The notes beneath the pieces were generated by a model. That model worked only from the letters and a program-made list of their open reading frames with translations. It did no database searches and was not told where the DNA came from. A program made the position numbers and the translations under genes. Shown piece by piece: positions 37,084-46,478 of a DNA stretch of 64,000 bases (positions are counted from its first letter, which is position 1; every line of letters starts with the position of its first letter). The stretch is from Actimicrobium sp. CCC2.4 (lineage in GTDB: Bacteria > Pseudomonadota > Gammaproteobacteria > Burkholderiales > Burkholderiaceae_D), in the NCBI RefSeq assembly GCF_034347385.1, contig NZ_CP133777.1, positions 2,604,001-2,668,000 on the forward strand, read 5' to 3'.

Positions 37084-38193
37084 TCAAAACCCGTAACGCA
37101 CCCCCGCATTCAATCCCAGCGAAGTCGCCCGCGACACCGACCATGCATTCCCGCGAAGCTGCACATAAAACGGTCCGGCACCATAGCCCAGCCCAACCGT
37201 CTTGAAACGACTTTCATAGCTACCCGTGAATGCGCCCAGCGTGCTGTGATACGTCACCGCGACTGCAGGGATCGTGGTTGCTGCGAGGTGGTCAGCACCC
37301 AGCTTCACCAGCCACTGATCCTGCCGGTACGACAGACTGGCCGATCGCGTGGCACCTATCGTGCCGGATTTGCTGATCAGGCTATTTTGCCCGGTCAGCA
37401 ACGGCTGGTAATTCACGTAACCGTTCTGGTCCGTGCTGGTGACGTCCGAGTGAATGCTTTTCTGCACCGTCGGCAAGTTCGACCAGCGCAGGCGGCTCCA
37501 CAGATCATCGACCGCAAGGTTCGCGGTCCAGCGTGCATCCAGCGGCAATTGCAGTGCCACCGACAGGCTTGCACCGGACGATGCCTGGGACGCCGCCGGC
37601 ATGAACGGGTAGCGATACCGGCTATCCGATTCCAGTGACTGCGCATTGAAACCGTAAGCACCCGCCCCCTGATAACTGGCATTGCCAACGACGGCAGTAT
37701 CGCGGTGACGCAGTGTTCCGTACAGCGCACCGGACAAGCTCACCTGCACGCCATACGCAAGGACAACCGTCCGGGCCACACGCAGGCCGGAGGCCGACCA
37801 CGATTGGAAACGCGCATCGAGATCGAACCTGCGCGCCGCATCCGGACGCTGGCGCTGCTGATACAGATGATAAAAATCCACCGTATCGCGACTGGCATCA
37901 AGCGCGCCTTCCTGGCGGACTTCGACGCCTACCCGCCAACCCTCCTTCTCGACGCCGATGCTGGCGCGATTACGCTGCAAGAATACATTGCGGCCATTGC
38001 GCGGCGCGTAGCCCTCGCCCCACTTGCCGCCGAATTCGTCGACCGGAATTGCATCGTAAGCGGCCCACGCACTGATGTCGGCATAGGCTTGCCAGCCGGT
38101 TGCCGGTGCCTGCCATGGTGACAATTGCAGGGCCATCACCTCAGGACTGGCGATCGACGATGCCAGCACAGTGAAAAATAAAAAACGTTGCAT
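37084..38193 (-). CDS. Probable outer-membrane beta-barrel protein of unknown function
   Basis: A 369-residue exported protein. The start at 38193 gives a signal peptide (FLFFTVLASSIASPEVMALQ); the longer frame to 38238 does not. The mature part alternates polar and hydrophobic residues in short strands (RVGVEVRQEGALDASR, VQVSLSGALYGTLRHRD, ASLSYRQDQWLVKLGADHLA) and ends in a terminal phenylalanine (GVRYGF), the usual BAM-recognised barrel signature. No named family recognised. It follows the large lipoprotein gene on the same strand, separated by a strong terminator, so it may be expressed independently. Confidence 0.78.
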   Translation of the reverse strand: MQRFLFFTVLASSIASPEVMALQLSPWQAPATGWQAYADISAWAAYDAIPVDEFGGKWGEGYAPRNGRNVFLQRNRASIGVEKEGWRVGVEVRQEGALDASRDTVDFYHLYQQRQRPDAARRFDLDARFQSWSASGLRVARTVVLAYGVQVSLSGALYGTLRHRDTAVVGNASYQGAGAYGFNAQSLESDSRYRYPFMPAASQASSGASLSVALQLPLDARWTANLAVDDLWSRLRWSNLPTVQKSIHSDVTSTDQNGYVNYQPLLTGQNSLISKSGTIGATRSASLSYRQDQWLVKLGADHLAATTIPAVAVTYHSTLGAFTGSYESRFKTVGLGYGAGPFYVQLRGNAWSVSRATSLGLNAGVRYGF

Positions 38194-38220
38194 GAGTAAG
38201 CACCTGTCCGGTTCGGAAAA

Positions 38221-38247
38221 TAAAAAACCTGACGGCATGCCGTCAGG
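38221..38247 (-). terminator. Intrinsic terminator downstream of the large lipoprotein gene
   Basis: A perfect 20-bp palindrome (CCTGACGGCATGCCGTCAGG, 38228-38247) followed on the minus strand by TTTTTTA. It lies 27 bases after the lipoprotein stop and 28 bases before the ATG of the barrel protein. Confidence 0.9.
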
Positions 38248-38274
38248 TCCGGAAACACCCGTGATGAGCGGTGC

Positions 38275-40518
38275 TTACTTCACGGTTTCAAGCGAGCCAT
38301 CGTTGTAGTTGATGACACCGCTATTGCGCGTGTAGGTGGCAATCTTGCTGCTGTTTTTGAACACGTCAGTAACATTGACTCCATCGCTGAGGACCATCGA
38401 CAAGCCCTTTGCACTGGACAAGCGAAGCACGCCCGGCTGCGCCTTTGTGCTACTGATCAGGATCAGGTTGGTGCCGTCATCGAACTGGCCTGTCAAAGAA
38501 TCAGCGTTGTAGGCCGACACGCTACTGGCCAGGCTGACCGATACGTCAGGACGCGACGCGATCTTGACGATCCCGACGAACGATGCCGAGCCTTTCAGGA
38601 AGTTGCTCGACGAGTCGGCGACGCTACTCTGGTAGGTCGCGTAGTTTGTGGCTTTGGCGGTCAGCGTACCGTTGAAGAATTCCGCACTGGCATTCGTAAA
38701 ATTACCGGAGAACTTCACGTCAGTCGGTGAATACGCCAGACCGGAACCGTCCAGTGAAAAATCCTTCATCACGAGGGTACCGGTAACGCTGCTGCTGATG
38801 CCGGTGGCGGCGAGAACCAGATTGACTTCCTTGAGCCCTTGCGCGGAAACAGTCTGCCCATCCATCACGGCCCGCACAAACGAACCCGCCTTCAACGTCA
38901 GCGCACCGACGCCGGTACCCGCCTTGTACGCCGTAATATCCCCGGTAAAAGCGACTTTGGTCGTCACGTTGTCGGCTTCAAGCGCTCTGGTGGCGTTGAC
39001 GTTCCAGGTTTCGTGATCAGTAATCTTCACACCGGTAGACGTATTGCGGGCAGGCATGTCACCGGCAATCACGATGCTGGTCAGTACACCGGCAGATTCC
39101 GTGTAGGACACGGTGCCGGTCACAATGTCGCCTATCGTCGCCAACACCACCGGCGGATTGACACTGACATTGTCCACTCGCGCGCGGGCTTTGTACGTAT
39201 AACTAGTGAGCGAACTGCCCACCGGGGTCAGCGTGATGCCTTTCGTATAGGCCTTGGTGGCGTCGCCAACAATGCCTTTCCTGTTCAGGCGGCACCCGAC
39301 ATTGATCGCCTGCGCGCCGGTAGTAACCGGGTTGGTGGTGTCTGCATCCGAGTACAGGAAGCACTTGCCCACTCCGGCGTCATAGCCATTGGTGGAAAAG
39401 ACTAGCGTCGGATTTTCTTTTGCGTATTTGAAATGTGCAATGCCACTATCCATCAGCAGCACCCAGTTCGCCAGGTCCTTGTCGACCGGCGCGGTTGCCG
39501 CCTCAAAATCGGCTTGCAACGTGGTGACTTGCAGGTTGAGCGAACCTGTTTTTTCGGCATTCAACAGGGCCAGGAAATTGCTGCGTATGCTGGCAAAGAA
39601 CGACTTGGCCGCCGCCACCGGGTTATCGTCGGCTGACCCGGTCGTCACCGATGCCTGCGAAAATCCATTGACGCCATCGAGCGAGATCAGTTTCGTCCTG
39701 TTGATCGTTGTGTTCGCAGCGACTGACTCGGAGGCCGCACGAACCGCAACTTGCGCCTTGAGCGAAATACTCAGGTTGCCGCCGGTCAGCACGACGGTGC
39801 CGGTCGTGGCGTCCACCACGCACTTGATTTTTTCGCTGACGCTACCCGAACAACCGAGGTCGTTGCTGGTGTCGTTGGCAATCTTGGAAATCGCGGCCAG
39901 CAAGACGCTTTGCAGCTTCTCGGATGCATCGGTGGAATTGCTGGCGGCGTCACTGTTGGCATTGAATGGCTTGGTGGTCAGCGGGTCGAAACCCAGTAAC
40001 TTGACCACGCCGGCCTGCGCCAGCGACACATTGGCCGTCGTCAGACCGCCAGTAGCCTTGGCCGCTGCGCTGACCAGCATTTCGGAAAACGGCGTGACAT
40101 AGCCCTTGATGGTTGTGCTGGCGGCACTATCGAGTTGCACCAGACTGCGCAAGGTCATGCCAGCCGGCATCGCGATATCGCCCAGGAATTCATCAGCCAT
40201 CGTGGTGGCGGCGTCGGCACTGACTTCGACGGTGAACAGACCCACATTGCTGCCCAGGCTGACCGAGTAACTGCCATCGACCGATGAGGTGCGACTTTCG
40301 ACCAGAGGAGTGGCCGATTTGACACCATCTGCTCCGTAGACATAGACCTTCACGACCCCGTTCTTGATCAAGCCTTTTGCGGCCACGCCTTCCAGTGTTC
40401 GCGTTGCCGCGACTGTCGTGCCGCCATTATTGGGCGAGCTGCTACTGCTACCGCCACCACCACAAGCGACCAAGGTCATCGCCAACGAACAAGCTACGGC
40501 CATTTTTGTCAATTTCAT
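38275..40518 (-). CDS. Large surface or periplasmic lipoprotein of unknown function
   Basis: A 747-residue lipoprotein: signal peptide with lipobox VAC (C19) followed by GGGGSSSSSPNNGG, a flexible linker typical of outer-membrane lipoproteins exposed at the surface. After it, ATRTLEGVAAKGLIKNGVVKVYVYGADG resembles a carboxypeptidase-regulatory-like beta-sandwich. A middle part (residues about 200-330) is helical with a cysteine pair near 240-250 (DLGCSGSVSEKIKCVVD), and the C-terminal third is strand-rich and repetitive (TGTLVMKDFSLDGSGLAYSP). AGGGG lies a proper distance before the ATG at 40518. No family name can be given. The upstream 270-base gap (40519-40788) is AT-rich at 40600-40665 and probably holds its promoter. 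Confidence 0.82.
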   Translation of the reverse strand: MKLTKMAVACSLAMTLVACGGGGSSSSSPNNGGTTVAATRTLEGVAAKGLIKNGVVKVYVYGADGVKSATPLVESRTSSVDGSYSVSLGSNVGLFTVEVSADAATTMADEFLGDIAMPAGMTLRSLVQLDSAASTTIKGYVTPFSEMLVSAAAKATGGLTTANVSLAQAGVVKLLGFDPLTTKPFNANSDAASNSTDASEKLQSVLLAAISKIANDTSNDLGCSGSVSEKIKCVVDATTGTVVLTGGNLSISLKAQVAVRAASESVAANTTINRTKLISLDGVNGFSQASVTTGSADDNPVAAAKSFFASIRSNFLALLNAEKTGSLNLQVTTLQADFEAATAPVDKDLANWVLLMDSGIAHFKYAKENPTLVFSTNGYDAGVGKCFLYSDADTTNPVTTGAQAINVGCRLNRKGIVGDATKAYTKGITLTPVGSSLTSYTYKARARVDNVSVNPPVVLATIGDIVTGTVSYTESAGVLTSIVIAGDMPARNTSTGVKITDHETWNVNATRALEADNVTTKVAFTGDITAYKAGTGVGALTLKAGSFVRAVMDGQTVSAQGLKEVNLVLAATGISSSVTGTLVMKDFSLDGSGLAYSPTDVKFSGNFTNASAEFFNGTLTAKATNYATYQSSVADSSSNFLKGSASFVGIVKIASRPDVSVSLASSVSAYNADSLTGQFDDGTNLILISSTKAQPGVLRLSSAKGLSMVLSDGVNVTDVFKNSSKIATYTRNSGVINYNDGSLETVK

Positions 40519-40729
40519 CACATTACCCCTGAAAAAAATTTCTCTGCGAAAGGTTATCTGGCATTTGTAACTCAATGTAGCGGCAGCGATATTAGCCCTG
40601 TAAGAAGCATTTTGTATGCAGTATTTTCTTTTTAATAATTAATTTTTTACTTTACTTCCTGCGACTCCTGGTTGTCACGCGCGCGGACCCTCGCTCCATT
40701 TTTTCCAGGTCCCCAATTAAAATCCGGAC

Positions 40730-40763
40730 AAAAAAAAACCGCGTCAGCCACAACGCGGTTTTT
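40730..40763 (-). terminator. Intrinsic terminator of the 2-hydroxyacid dehydrogenase gene
   Basis: Stem AACCGCG (40737-40743) and CGCGGTT (40754-40760), 10-base loop, followed on the minus strand by at least seven T's (40736-40730). Confidence 0.9.
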
Positions 40764-40788
40764 CAAACCCACAGAAAACAGGGAGAAC

Positions 40789-41925
40789 TCAGCTACGCGG
40801 CAACAAAATCTGCCGTCCGACTTTGCGGATATCGGTCTGGCCGCACAGGGCCATCGTGATGTCGAGCTCCTTGTGAATCAACTCCAGGCATTTGCTGACG
40901 CCCTCGCCCCCCATGGCACCCAAGCCGTACAGCACAGGCCGGCCGATGTACACACCGCGCGCACCCAGCGCCACCGCCCGCAGCACATCCTGCCCCGAAC
41001 GCACGCCACCATCCATGTGCACTTCGATGCCATCACCAACGGCTTCGATCACACCCGGCAAAGCGGCGATCGACGAGGCCGCACCGTCGAGCTGGCGACC
41101 ACCGTGGTTAGAGACGATCAACGCATCGGCGCCACTGCGCATGGCCAGCTGGGCATCTTCGGGATCCATGATGCCTTTGAGGATCAGCTTGCCGCCCCAT
41201 TTGTCCTTGATCCACTGGACGTCATCCCACGACAGCGCCGGATCGAATTGCTGCGCGGTCCAGGCCGACAGCGACGACATGTTTTCGACGCCTTTGACGT
41301 GGCCGACGATGTTGCCGAAGGTGCGCCGCCTGGTGCCCAGCATGCCCATGCACCAACCCGGCTTGGTCATCATGTTGACGATGTTCGGCAGAGTCAGTTT
41401 CGGTGGTGCCGACAGGCCGTTCTTCAGATCCTTGTGGCGCTGTCCGAGGATTTGCAGGTCCAGCGTCAGCACCAGCGCCGAACACTTGGCGGCCTTGGCG
41501 CGGTCGATCAGGTCATTGACAAAGCCGCGGTCTTTCATCACGTAGAGCTGGAACCAGAACGGCTTGCTGGTGTTGGCCGCGACATCCTCGATCGAGGCGA
41601 TGCTCATCGTCGACAGCGTGAACGGCACACCGAACTGCTCGGCGGCACGCGCGGCGAGGATCTCGCCATCGGCACGCTGCATGCCGGTCATGCCGCACGG
41701 TGCAATGGCCACCGGCATCGCCGCATCCTGCCCTGCCATCGTGGTTTTCAGCGAGCGGTTTTCCATGTTGATGGCGACCCGCTGGCGGAATTTCAGGTCA
41801 TTGAAATCGCTGACATTGGCGCGGTACGTCGTTTCGCTCCAGGAGCCGGAATCGGCGTAGTCATAAAACATGCGTGGTACGCGACGTTCGGCAAGGACAC
41901 GCAGGTCTTCAATGTTCGTAATCAT
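40789..41925 (-). CDS. FMN-dependent alpha-hydroxy acid dehydrogenase (L-lactate dehydrogenase type)
   Basis: A 378-residue TIM-barrel flavoprotein of the LldD/glycolate oxidase family, oxidising an (S)-2-hydroxy acid such as L-lactate. Family motifs are RMFYDYADSGSWSETTYRAN, AIAPCGMTGM, FWFQLYVMKDR and the active-site SNHGGRQLDGA with the catalytic histidine; DGGVRSGQDVLRAVALGA binds the FMN phosphate. No signal peptide. Which hydroxy acid it uses cannot be decided from sequence. It is monocistronic with its own terminator and faces away from the DUF6352 gene. Confidence 0.93.
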   Translation of the reverse strand: MITNIEDLRVLAERRVPRMFYDYADSGSWSETTYRANVSDFNDLKFRQRVAINMENRSLKTTMAGQDAAMPVAIAPCGMTGMQRADGEILAARAAEQFGVPFTLSTMSIASIEDVAANTSKPFWFQLYVMKDRGFVNDLIDRAKAAKCSALVLTLDLQILGQRHKDLKNGLSAPPKLTLPNIVNMMTKPGWCMGMLGTRRRTFGNIVGHVKGVENMSSLSAWTAQQFDPALSWDDVQWIKDKWGGKLILKGIMDPEDAQLAMRSGADALIVSNHGGRQLDGAASSIAALPGVIEAVGDGIEVHMDGGVRSGQDVLRAVALGARGVYIGRPVLYGLGAMGGEGVSKCLELIHKELDITMALCGQTDIRKVGRQILLPRS

Positions 41926-42070
41926 GGAATGAGGCCGGAAAGGTTGGACAAGGCGTTAATGTACGCGCGATGAAGCGTGCTCTGCTTGAAAGTTCTTCAT
42001 CGATGCCCGCGGCGGCGCGGCCCGGTGTGGGATACTCGCGGCTTTCGACACGCGCATTGCGCCCCGACCC

Positions 42071-43084
42071 ATGCATGATTTCTGGCCCCACTCCGGCTTC
42101 AACCTGACCGAACGCGACGGCGACGGCAAACTCCTCGCCAGTGACGCGCTGCTGCACGCCTGGTGGCTGCGGCCGGAAGTCGCGCCGGTACCGGAATCCT
42201 GTCCGGCCGAACTGGTGCTGCATCAGGCACTGCTGGCAGCGCCGCGACGGCCCGTACCGGCAGCCGAACTGGCGGCATTGCTCGACCCCGATGCGCGCGA
42301 AAACTATGGCGTGATGCTGGCGTTTCGCGATCGCCTGCTGGCGGCACCGACACTGGAAGCGGCTTACTTCGACATCTTCCGTTCGGGTGATGTGACGGTG
42401 CCACCGTTGTTCATCGACCAGCTGGCGCAACTGATCCTGCGCGGCATACTGGCCGGCACCGACGATGCGGTACTGGCGCGCACCGCCGAACTATTTTTCA
42501 GGCCGCAGAAAGTGGCGCTGGAAGACGGCGCAATCATGCTGGCCGATGCCGCCACCGTCGAACTGCATGAGTCCGGCAGCAACTACGGCGACCTCGGTCG
42601 CTTGCTGGTCGAATCCAAAACCAAGCCGCGCCGGGTCGATCTGGATGTGCTGGAACAAGGCAACGCGGCACGCTACTGGCAGCGCAATGAAGCCCACGAT
42701 ACGGTGCTGGCATTCGGCCAGGATCGTCCGGCGCTGACGGCGTTTTGTCAGCTGATCGAACGTTGGGTGCAGCATTTTTTCGGGGCGAGTGTGACAGTCG
42801 AACCGGTGCCCCGGATCGAAGACAAAAAATGGGCCTGGCACATCGGACTCGATGCGCAGGCCACGGCCATCCTGAACGACCTGTATCAGGGCAAGGCACT
42901 CGATGCAACGCGTAACCGGCGCATCCTGTCGCTGTTCAGGATGACGTTTGCCGATCGCTCGCTGGTCCGGCCGGACGTTGCCGGCCGGCCGGTGTACCTC
43001 GCCTGTGCGATGGATGGCAAGGATGTGCTGCGCATCAAGCCGCAAAACCTGCTGCTCAATTTGCCGCTGGCGTCGATCTCCTGA
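42071..43084 (+). CDS. DUF6352 family protein
   Basis: A 337-residue cytoplasmic protein matching DUF6352 by its whole layout: it begins MHDFWPHSGFNLTERDGDGKLLASDALLHAWW, has FDIFRSGDVTVPPLFIDQLAQLILRGIL in the first half, RYWQRNEAHDTVLAFG in the middle and RNRRILSLFRMTFADRSLV near the end. The family is common in Burkholderiales and its function is unknown. It converges with the DUF1501 gene (21 bases between stops). Confidence 0.85.
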   Translation: MHDFWPHSGFNLTERDGDGKLLASDALLHAWWLRPEVAPVPESCPAELVLHQALLAAPRRPVPAAELAALLDPDARENYGVMLAFRDRLLAAPTLEAAYFDIFRSGDVTVPPLFIDQLAQLILRGILAGTDDAVLARTAELFFRPQKVALEDGAIMLADAATVELHESGSNYGDLGRLLVESKTKPRRVDLDVLEQGNAARYWQRNEAHDTVLAFGQDRPALTAFCQLIERWVQHFFGASVTVEPVPRIEDKKWAWHIGLDAQATAILNDLYQGKALDATRNRRILSLFRMTFADRSLVRPDVAGRPVYLACAMDGKDVLRIKPQNLLLNLPLASIS

Positions 43085-43105
43085 CGGTCTTGCGGTGGCG
43101 GCAGC

Positions 43106-44566
43106 TCAGGTCATGAAGCCGAGGTTCTTGTTGGTGAAGTTGGCGATACCAGGGAATACCCCGGCGATCTGCGTGGGGCTGAGGCCAAACCAGCTGGCCA
43201 GCGTCGCACCGTACTGATCGACCGAGAATTGCGGCAGCAGGCTGCCGCCGCCTACCTCCTGGGCGTGACCAAGACCGGTCACCGGTATCGCACCGACGAT
43301 ATCCTGCCCGCGCACTGCACCGCCCATGACGAAGTGGTGTCCACCCCAGCCATGGTCAGTGCCATCGCCATTGCTGGTGAAAGTGCGCCCGAAGTCGGAC
43401 GCCGTGAACAAGGTGACCTGGTTGCGCAGATTGGCTCCCTGCAGATTGCCGAGCACGCCATCGAAATACGCCATCGCATGACTCACGCGCGCCATCAGAT
43501 CGGCATGCCGTGCCAGCTGATCATCATGTGTGTCGAAGCCCCCGATATTGACAAAAAACACTTGCCGTTTGGTCCCGAGCGCGCCGCGACTGGCGATCAC
43601 GCGCGCCACCGTCTGCAATTGCACGGCCAGCGAATTGTTCGCCAGTGCGCCCCGCTGCGGACTGTTGTACTGGGTCGGATTGAGAATGCCCGTCGCACCA
43701 GCCGGCACGAGCCCGGTCGCCAGTAAGCTCTGCGCAGCAATTGAACGTCGCACCACGGCCGCGTGTTCTTTTTCGAACAGGTTGCTGCGATCGCTGCTGA
43801 TGATGGCTTGCAACGGATTAGCCGCAGAACTCGACCCGAACAGCGAACCACTGAGGCCGTCGATCGATACCGCGCCGGCACCGGTGATCTGGTACTGGTT
43901 GATGGTCTGGCCCGACAGGAAAACCGCGTTACCCGACACCGAGATAGCCGTAAAGATCGGCGTCGAATTGCTCGCGACCACCAGGTCTCCCATGCGTCCG
44001 CCCCAGCCGGACCGGGCCCCTTCGGGCATCGACGATTGCCAGAGCGATTGCTGATCGTTATGCGAGAACAGCTTTGGTGGCAATGGCACGCTGCGCGCCA
44101 GATATTGCTCGCGCGTGGTCGGCACCACCAGTGGTCCGACATTGGACACCACAGCGACGCGGCCGGCATCAAACAGACCCTTGAGCTCCGGCAGGTTCGG
44201 ATGTAGCGCAAAGCTGCGTCCGGCCTGTGCCGTCTTTGGCACGATCGGCAAGACACCGCCGGCGCTGCCAACGGCCGGCAACGCAATCGCGCCGTTATCG
44301 GTCGAGCCGCGCAGGCGCAGGTACTCGGCCCAGGACGTCGGATCGGTCGCCAGCACGGTATTGAAGCTGTCATTGCCGCCGCTCATGAACAAGCACACCA
44401 GTGCCTTGTAATCGGACGGCGCGGTTTGCGCGGCAGCCGCACCGATGGTCGCCAGGTTCAACGCGAACGGCGTGGCGGCAGTGCCAGCCAGCGAAAGCAG
44501 TGACGCCGTGCGCAGGAAGGCACGACGTGATGCACAGAGGTGATTCATCTGAGTTTTATTCGTCAT
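43106..44566 (-). CDS. DUF1501 family Tat-exported protein
   Basis: A 486-residue protein with a twin-arginine signal (SRRAFLRTASLLSLAG, R14-R15; cleavage near AAAAQ), so exported folded to the periplasm. Typical DUF1501 motifs follow: ALVCLFMSGGNDSFN, ALHPNLPELKGLFDAGRVAVVSNVG, VFFVNIGGFDTHDDQLARH, VTLFTASDFGRTF and GTDHGWGGHHFVMGG. DUF1501 is related to the alkaline-phosphatase/sulfatase superfamily but its substrate is unknown. A GGAG site precedes the ATG at 44566. It follows the DUF1800 gene after 13 bases, the standard pairing of these two families. Confidence 0.92.
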   Translation of the reverse strand: MTNKTQMNHLCASRRAFLRTASLLSLAGTAATPFALNLATIGAAAAQTAPSDYKALVCLFMSGGNDSFNTVLATDPTSWAEYLRLRGSTDNGAIALPAVGSAGGVLPIVPKTAQAGRSFALHPNLPELKGLFDAGRVAVVSNVGPLVVPTTREQYLARSVPLPPKLFSHNDQQSLWQSSMPEGARSGWGGRMGDLVVASNSTPIFTAISVSGNAVFLSGQTINQYQITGAGAVSIDGLSGSLFGSSSAANPLQAIISSDRSNLFEKEHAAVVRRSIAAQSLLATGLVPAGATGILNPTQYNSPQRGALANNSLAVQLQTVARVIASRGALGTKRQVFFVNIGGFDTHDDQLARHADLMARVSHAMAYFDGVLGNLQGANLRNQVTLFTASDFGRTFTSNGDGTDHGWGGHHFVMGGAVRGQDIVGAIPVTGLGHAQEVGGGSLLPQFSVDQYGATLASWFGLSPTQIAGVFPGIANFTNKNLGFMT

Positions 44567-44579
44567 CAGTAACTCCGGG

Positions 44580-46307
44580 TTATTTCTGGACAAGGTATTC
44601 GGGAGACGCAAGCGCCAGGAAAACCGCCAGCCAGACGCGATTTTTTCTGGCAGTGGCGGCAGCGGTGACATTGGTGGCCGGGACGGTTACCGAATTGACG
44701 GCAGCCAGGATCTGGGTGCGCAAGGCGGGACTCATCTGATTGGCCAGCAACAGCAGATTGACGCGGTCAACGAGCTTGTCGGGCGACTCTGCCAGGTTGA
44801 TTTCAGTGGCGTAATCACTCTTGATGTCGTTGGCATTGCCGATCCCTTGCGAGACCGCATCGTGCATCGTATTGAGGTAACCGACTACCGTGGTGTCACC
44901 GGTGATCTGCATCTCGGGCGCCACCAGGTTGGCGTTGGCGATCGCGGTGTTCGGCGGTACATAACCGGGCCGGTAGAAATTAAAGACCGAGGGTGCCCGC
45001 AGTGGTGTCTGGCCGATCGAATTCAGCGGATCGTCCGTGTTGCCGATCAAAAACCGTCCCGACGCCGAGCGCGCGCCGAAGGCACGCATCCAGCCTGCCA
45101 TCCGCAATACCGGTTCACGCAACTTGCCGGTATCGACGGCGGCGACCTTGCTGTCGCTGATGGCTTCCGGGTCGAGCAGGATGGCGCGGATCATGGCTTT
45201 CATGTCACCCCGCACGCCCTGCCCGTTGTCGGCAAATGCAGCAGACACCCTGCCTACATAGGCGGGACTGGGATTGCTGGTGACGAGTCGCTGGATCAAT
45301 TGCCGGCCAATGAATGGGCCGACATTCGGATGCATGAACAAGCGGTCGAGGGCGACCTTCAGGCTGGCTTCGGGGTCGGCGCTTCCCTGTGCCGGTACGC
45401 TGCTACCCAGGAAATTCTTGACGGAAGTCGAATGAAATTGCGGGTAACTTTGCATCGGCCGCCATTCACGGTCCGGGTCGGCAAGGCCCCCGAAAAAGCG
45501 ATTGCGGGACTTGTCGGGGCCATACCAGCTTCAGCCGGTAAACACCTTGGCCATGCCGCCGATATCGGTACTGGTGTAGGTGTCAACGGGTGCGCCGTTG
45601 ACTTTTTTCTGCGTGCCATCGGGATTAAGTTCGACCAGACCAATCGACATCAGCTGCATGATTTCACGGGCATAGTTCTGGTCGGGTTCGCGGGTCTCCG
45701 ATTCTTTCTGGTTACGCAGCGAACTCAGGTAGGTGCCCATCGCCGGGTGCAGCGAAACGGCTTCGAGCAAATTACGGAAATTGCCGAACACGTTAGCGCC
45801 CAGCATGTCGAGATAACTGGCAGCGAGAATGGGATGATCGCCGATATCGCTTTCCTGCAGCGAGATCACGAAGATCTGCGAGAGCGCGTAAGAGCTTCTC
45901 TGTCGTAACTGGTCTTCGCCCTCGATGGCCTGCTTCCAGAAGGACTCGTAGAAATTGTTTTCGTTGAGCGCACCGCCCGCTCCCAGTCCGGCCTTGATGC
46001 CGTTGAGTGTGTCCCGATGGGAAGTCTGGGGGAGGGAAAACTGTTCGTTGATCCAGGCGCTGGTGCCGCTGGTCATGACTTTGCTGATGGTGGTGCTGTT
46101 GGCGCCGAACGATGCCTGGCCGAGAAAACGTGCGGCCTGAGCATCGGTCGGCAGCGCCGCCACGGTGATCGGCACGGGTGCCGGGGCAGTCCCGGGTGGG
46201 TCGCCGGAACCGGCACTACCGACAGCCCCGGGGGTCAGTCCGTCACCGCATGCACCAAGCAGAAGGGCCGAGAAAGCAATGGCGGCCCGGAAATTTCTTG
46301 TAGGCAT
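44580..46307 (-). pseudogene. DUF1800 family lipoprotein interrupted by an in-frame TGA
   Basis: Translation from ATG 46307 (GGAG site upstream) gives a lipoprotein signal with lipobox LGAC (C20), then AARFLGQASFGANSTTIS, YALSQIFVISLQESDIGDHP and YAREIMQLMSIGLVELNPDG, all DUF1800 motifs. Codon 259 (45533-45531) is TGA, and the same frame continues without a shift as SWYGPDKSRNRFFGG and on to 44580. The family usually reads FTGWSWYG here, so TGA replaces a tryptophan TGG. The full reading would be 575 residues, a normal length. The part after the stop (PNVGPFIGRQLIQRLVTSNPSPAYV, RAPSVFNFYRPGYVPPN) is well conserved, so the change is recent, an error, or read through. Function of DUF1800 is unknown. 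Confidence 0.88.
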
Positions 46308-46478
46308 AAATTTTCTCCAGTACAAAAAAAAGACAAAGTAAATTTGTCCCGGAAAAAAAATAGCATGGCCTGCCGCCGTTTTAGAAAAAGTGGTTTTGGC
46401 GGAGACAGACTTTTTTGTAACTGTGCCTGTGGGGCGTCGCGATCTGAGTTTTGGCTACAAAAACGTTTGTGCAATACG

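Noticed and set aside
45531-45533. Selenocysteine at the DUF1800 TGA
   Set aside because: The family has tryptophan here, not cysteine, no SECIS-like hairpin is apparent immediately downstream, and no selenocysteine genes are in the window.
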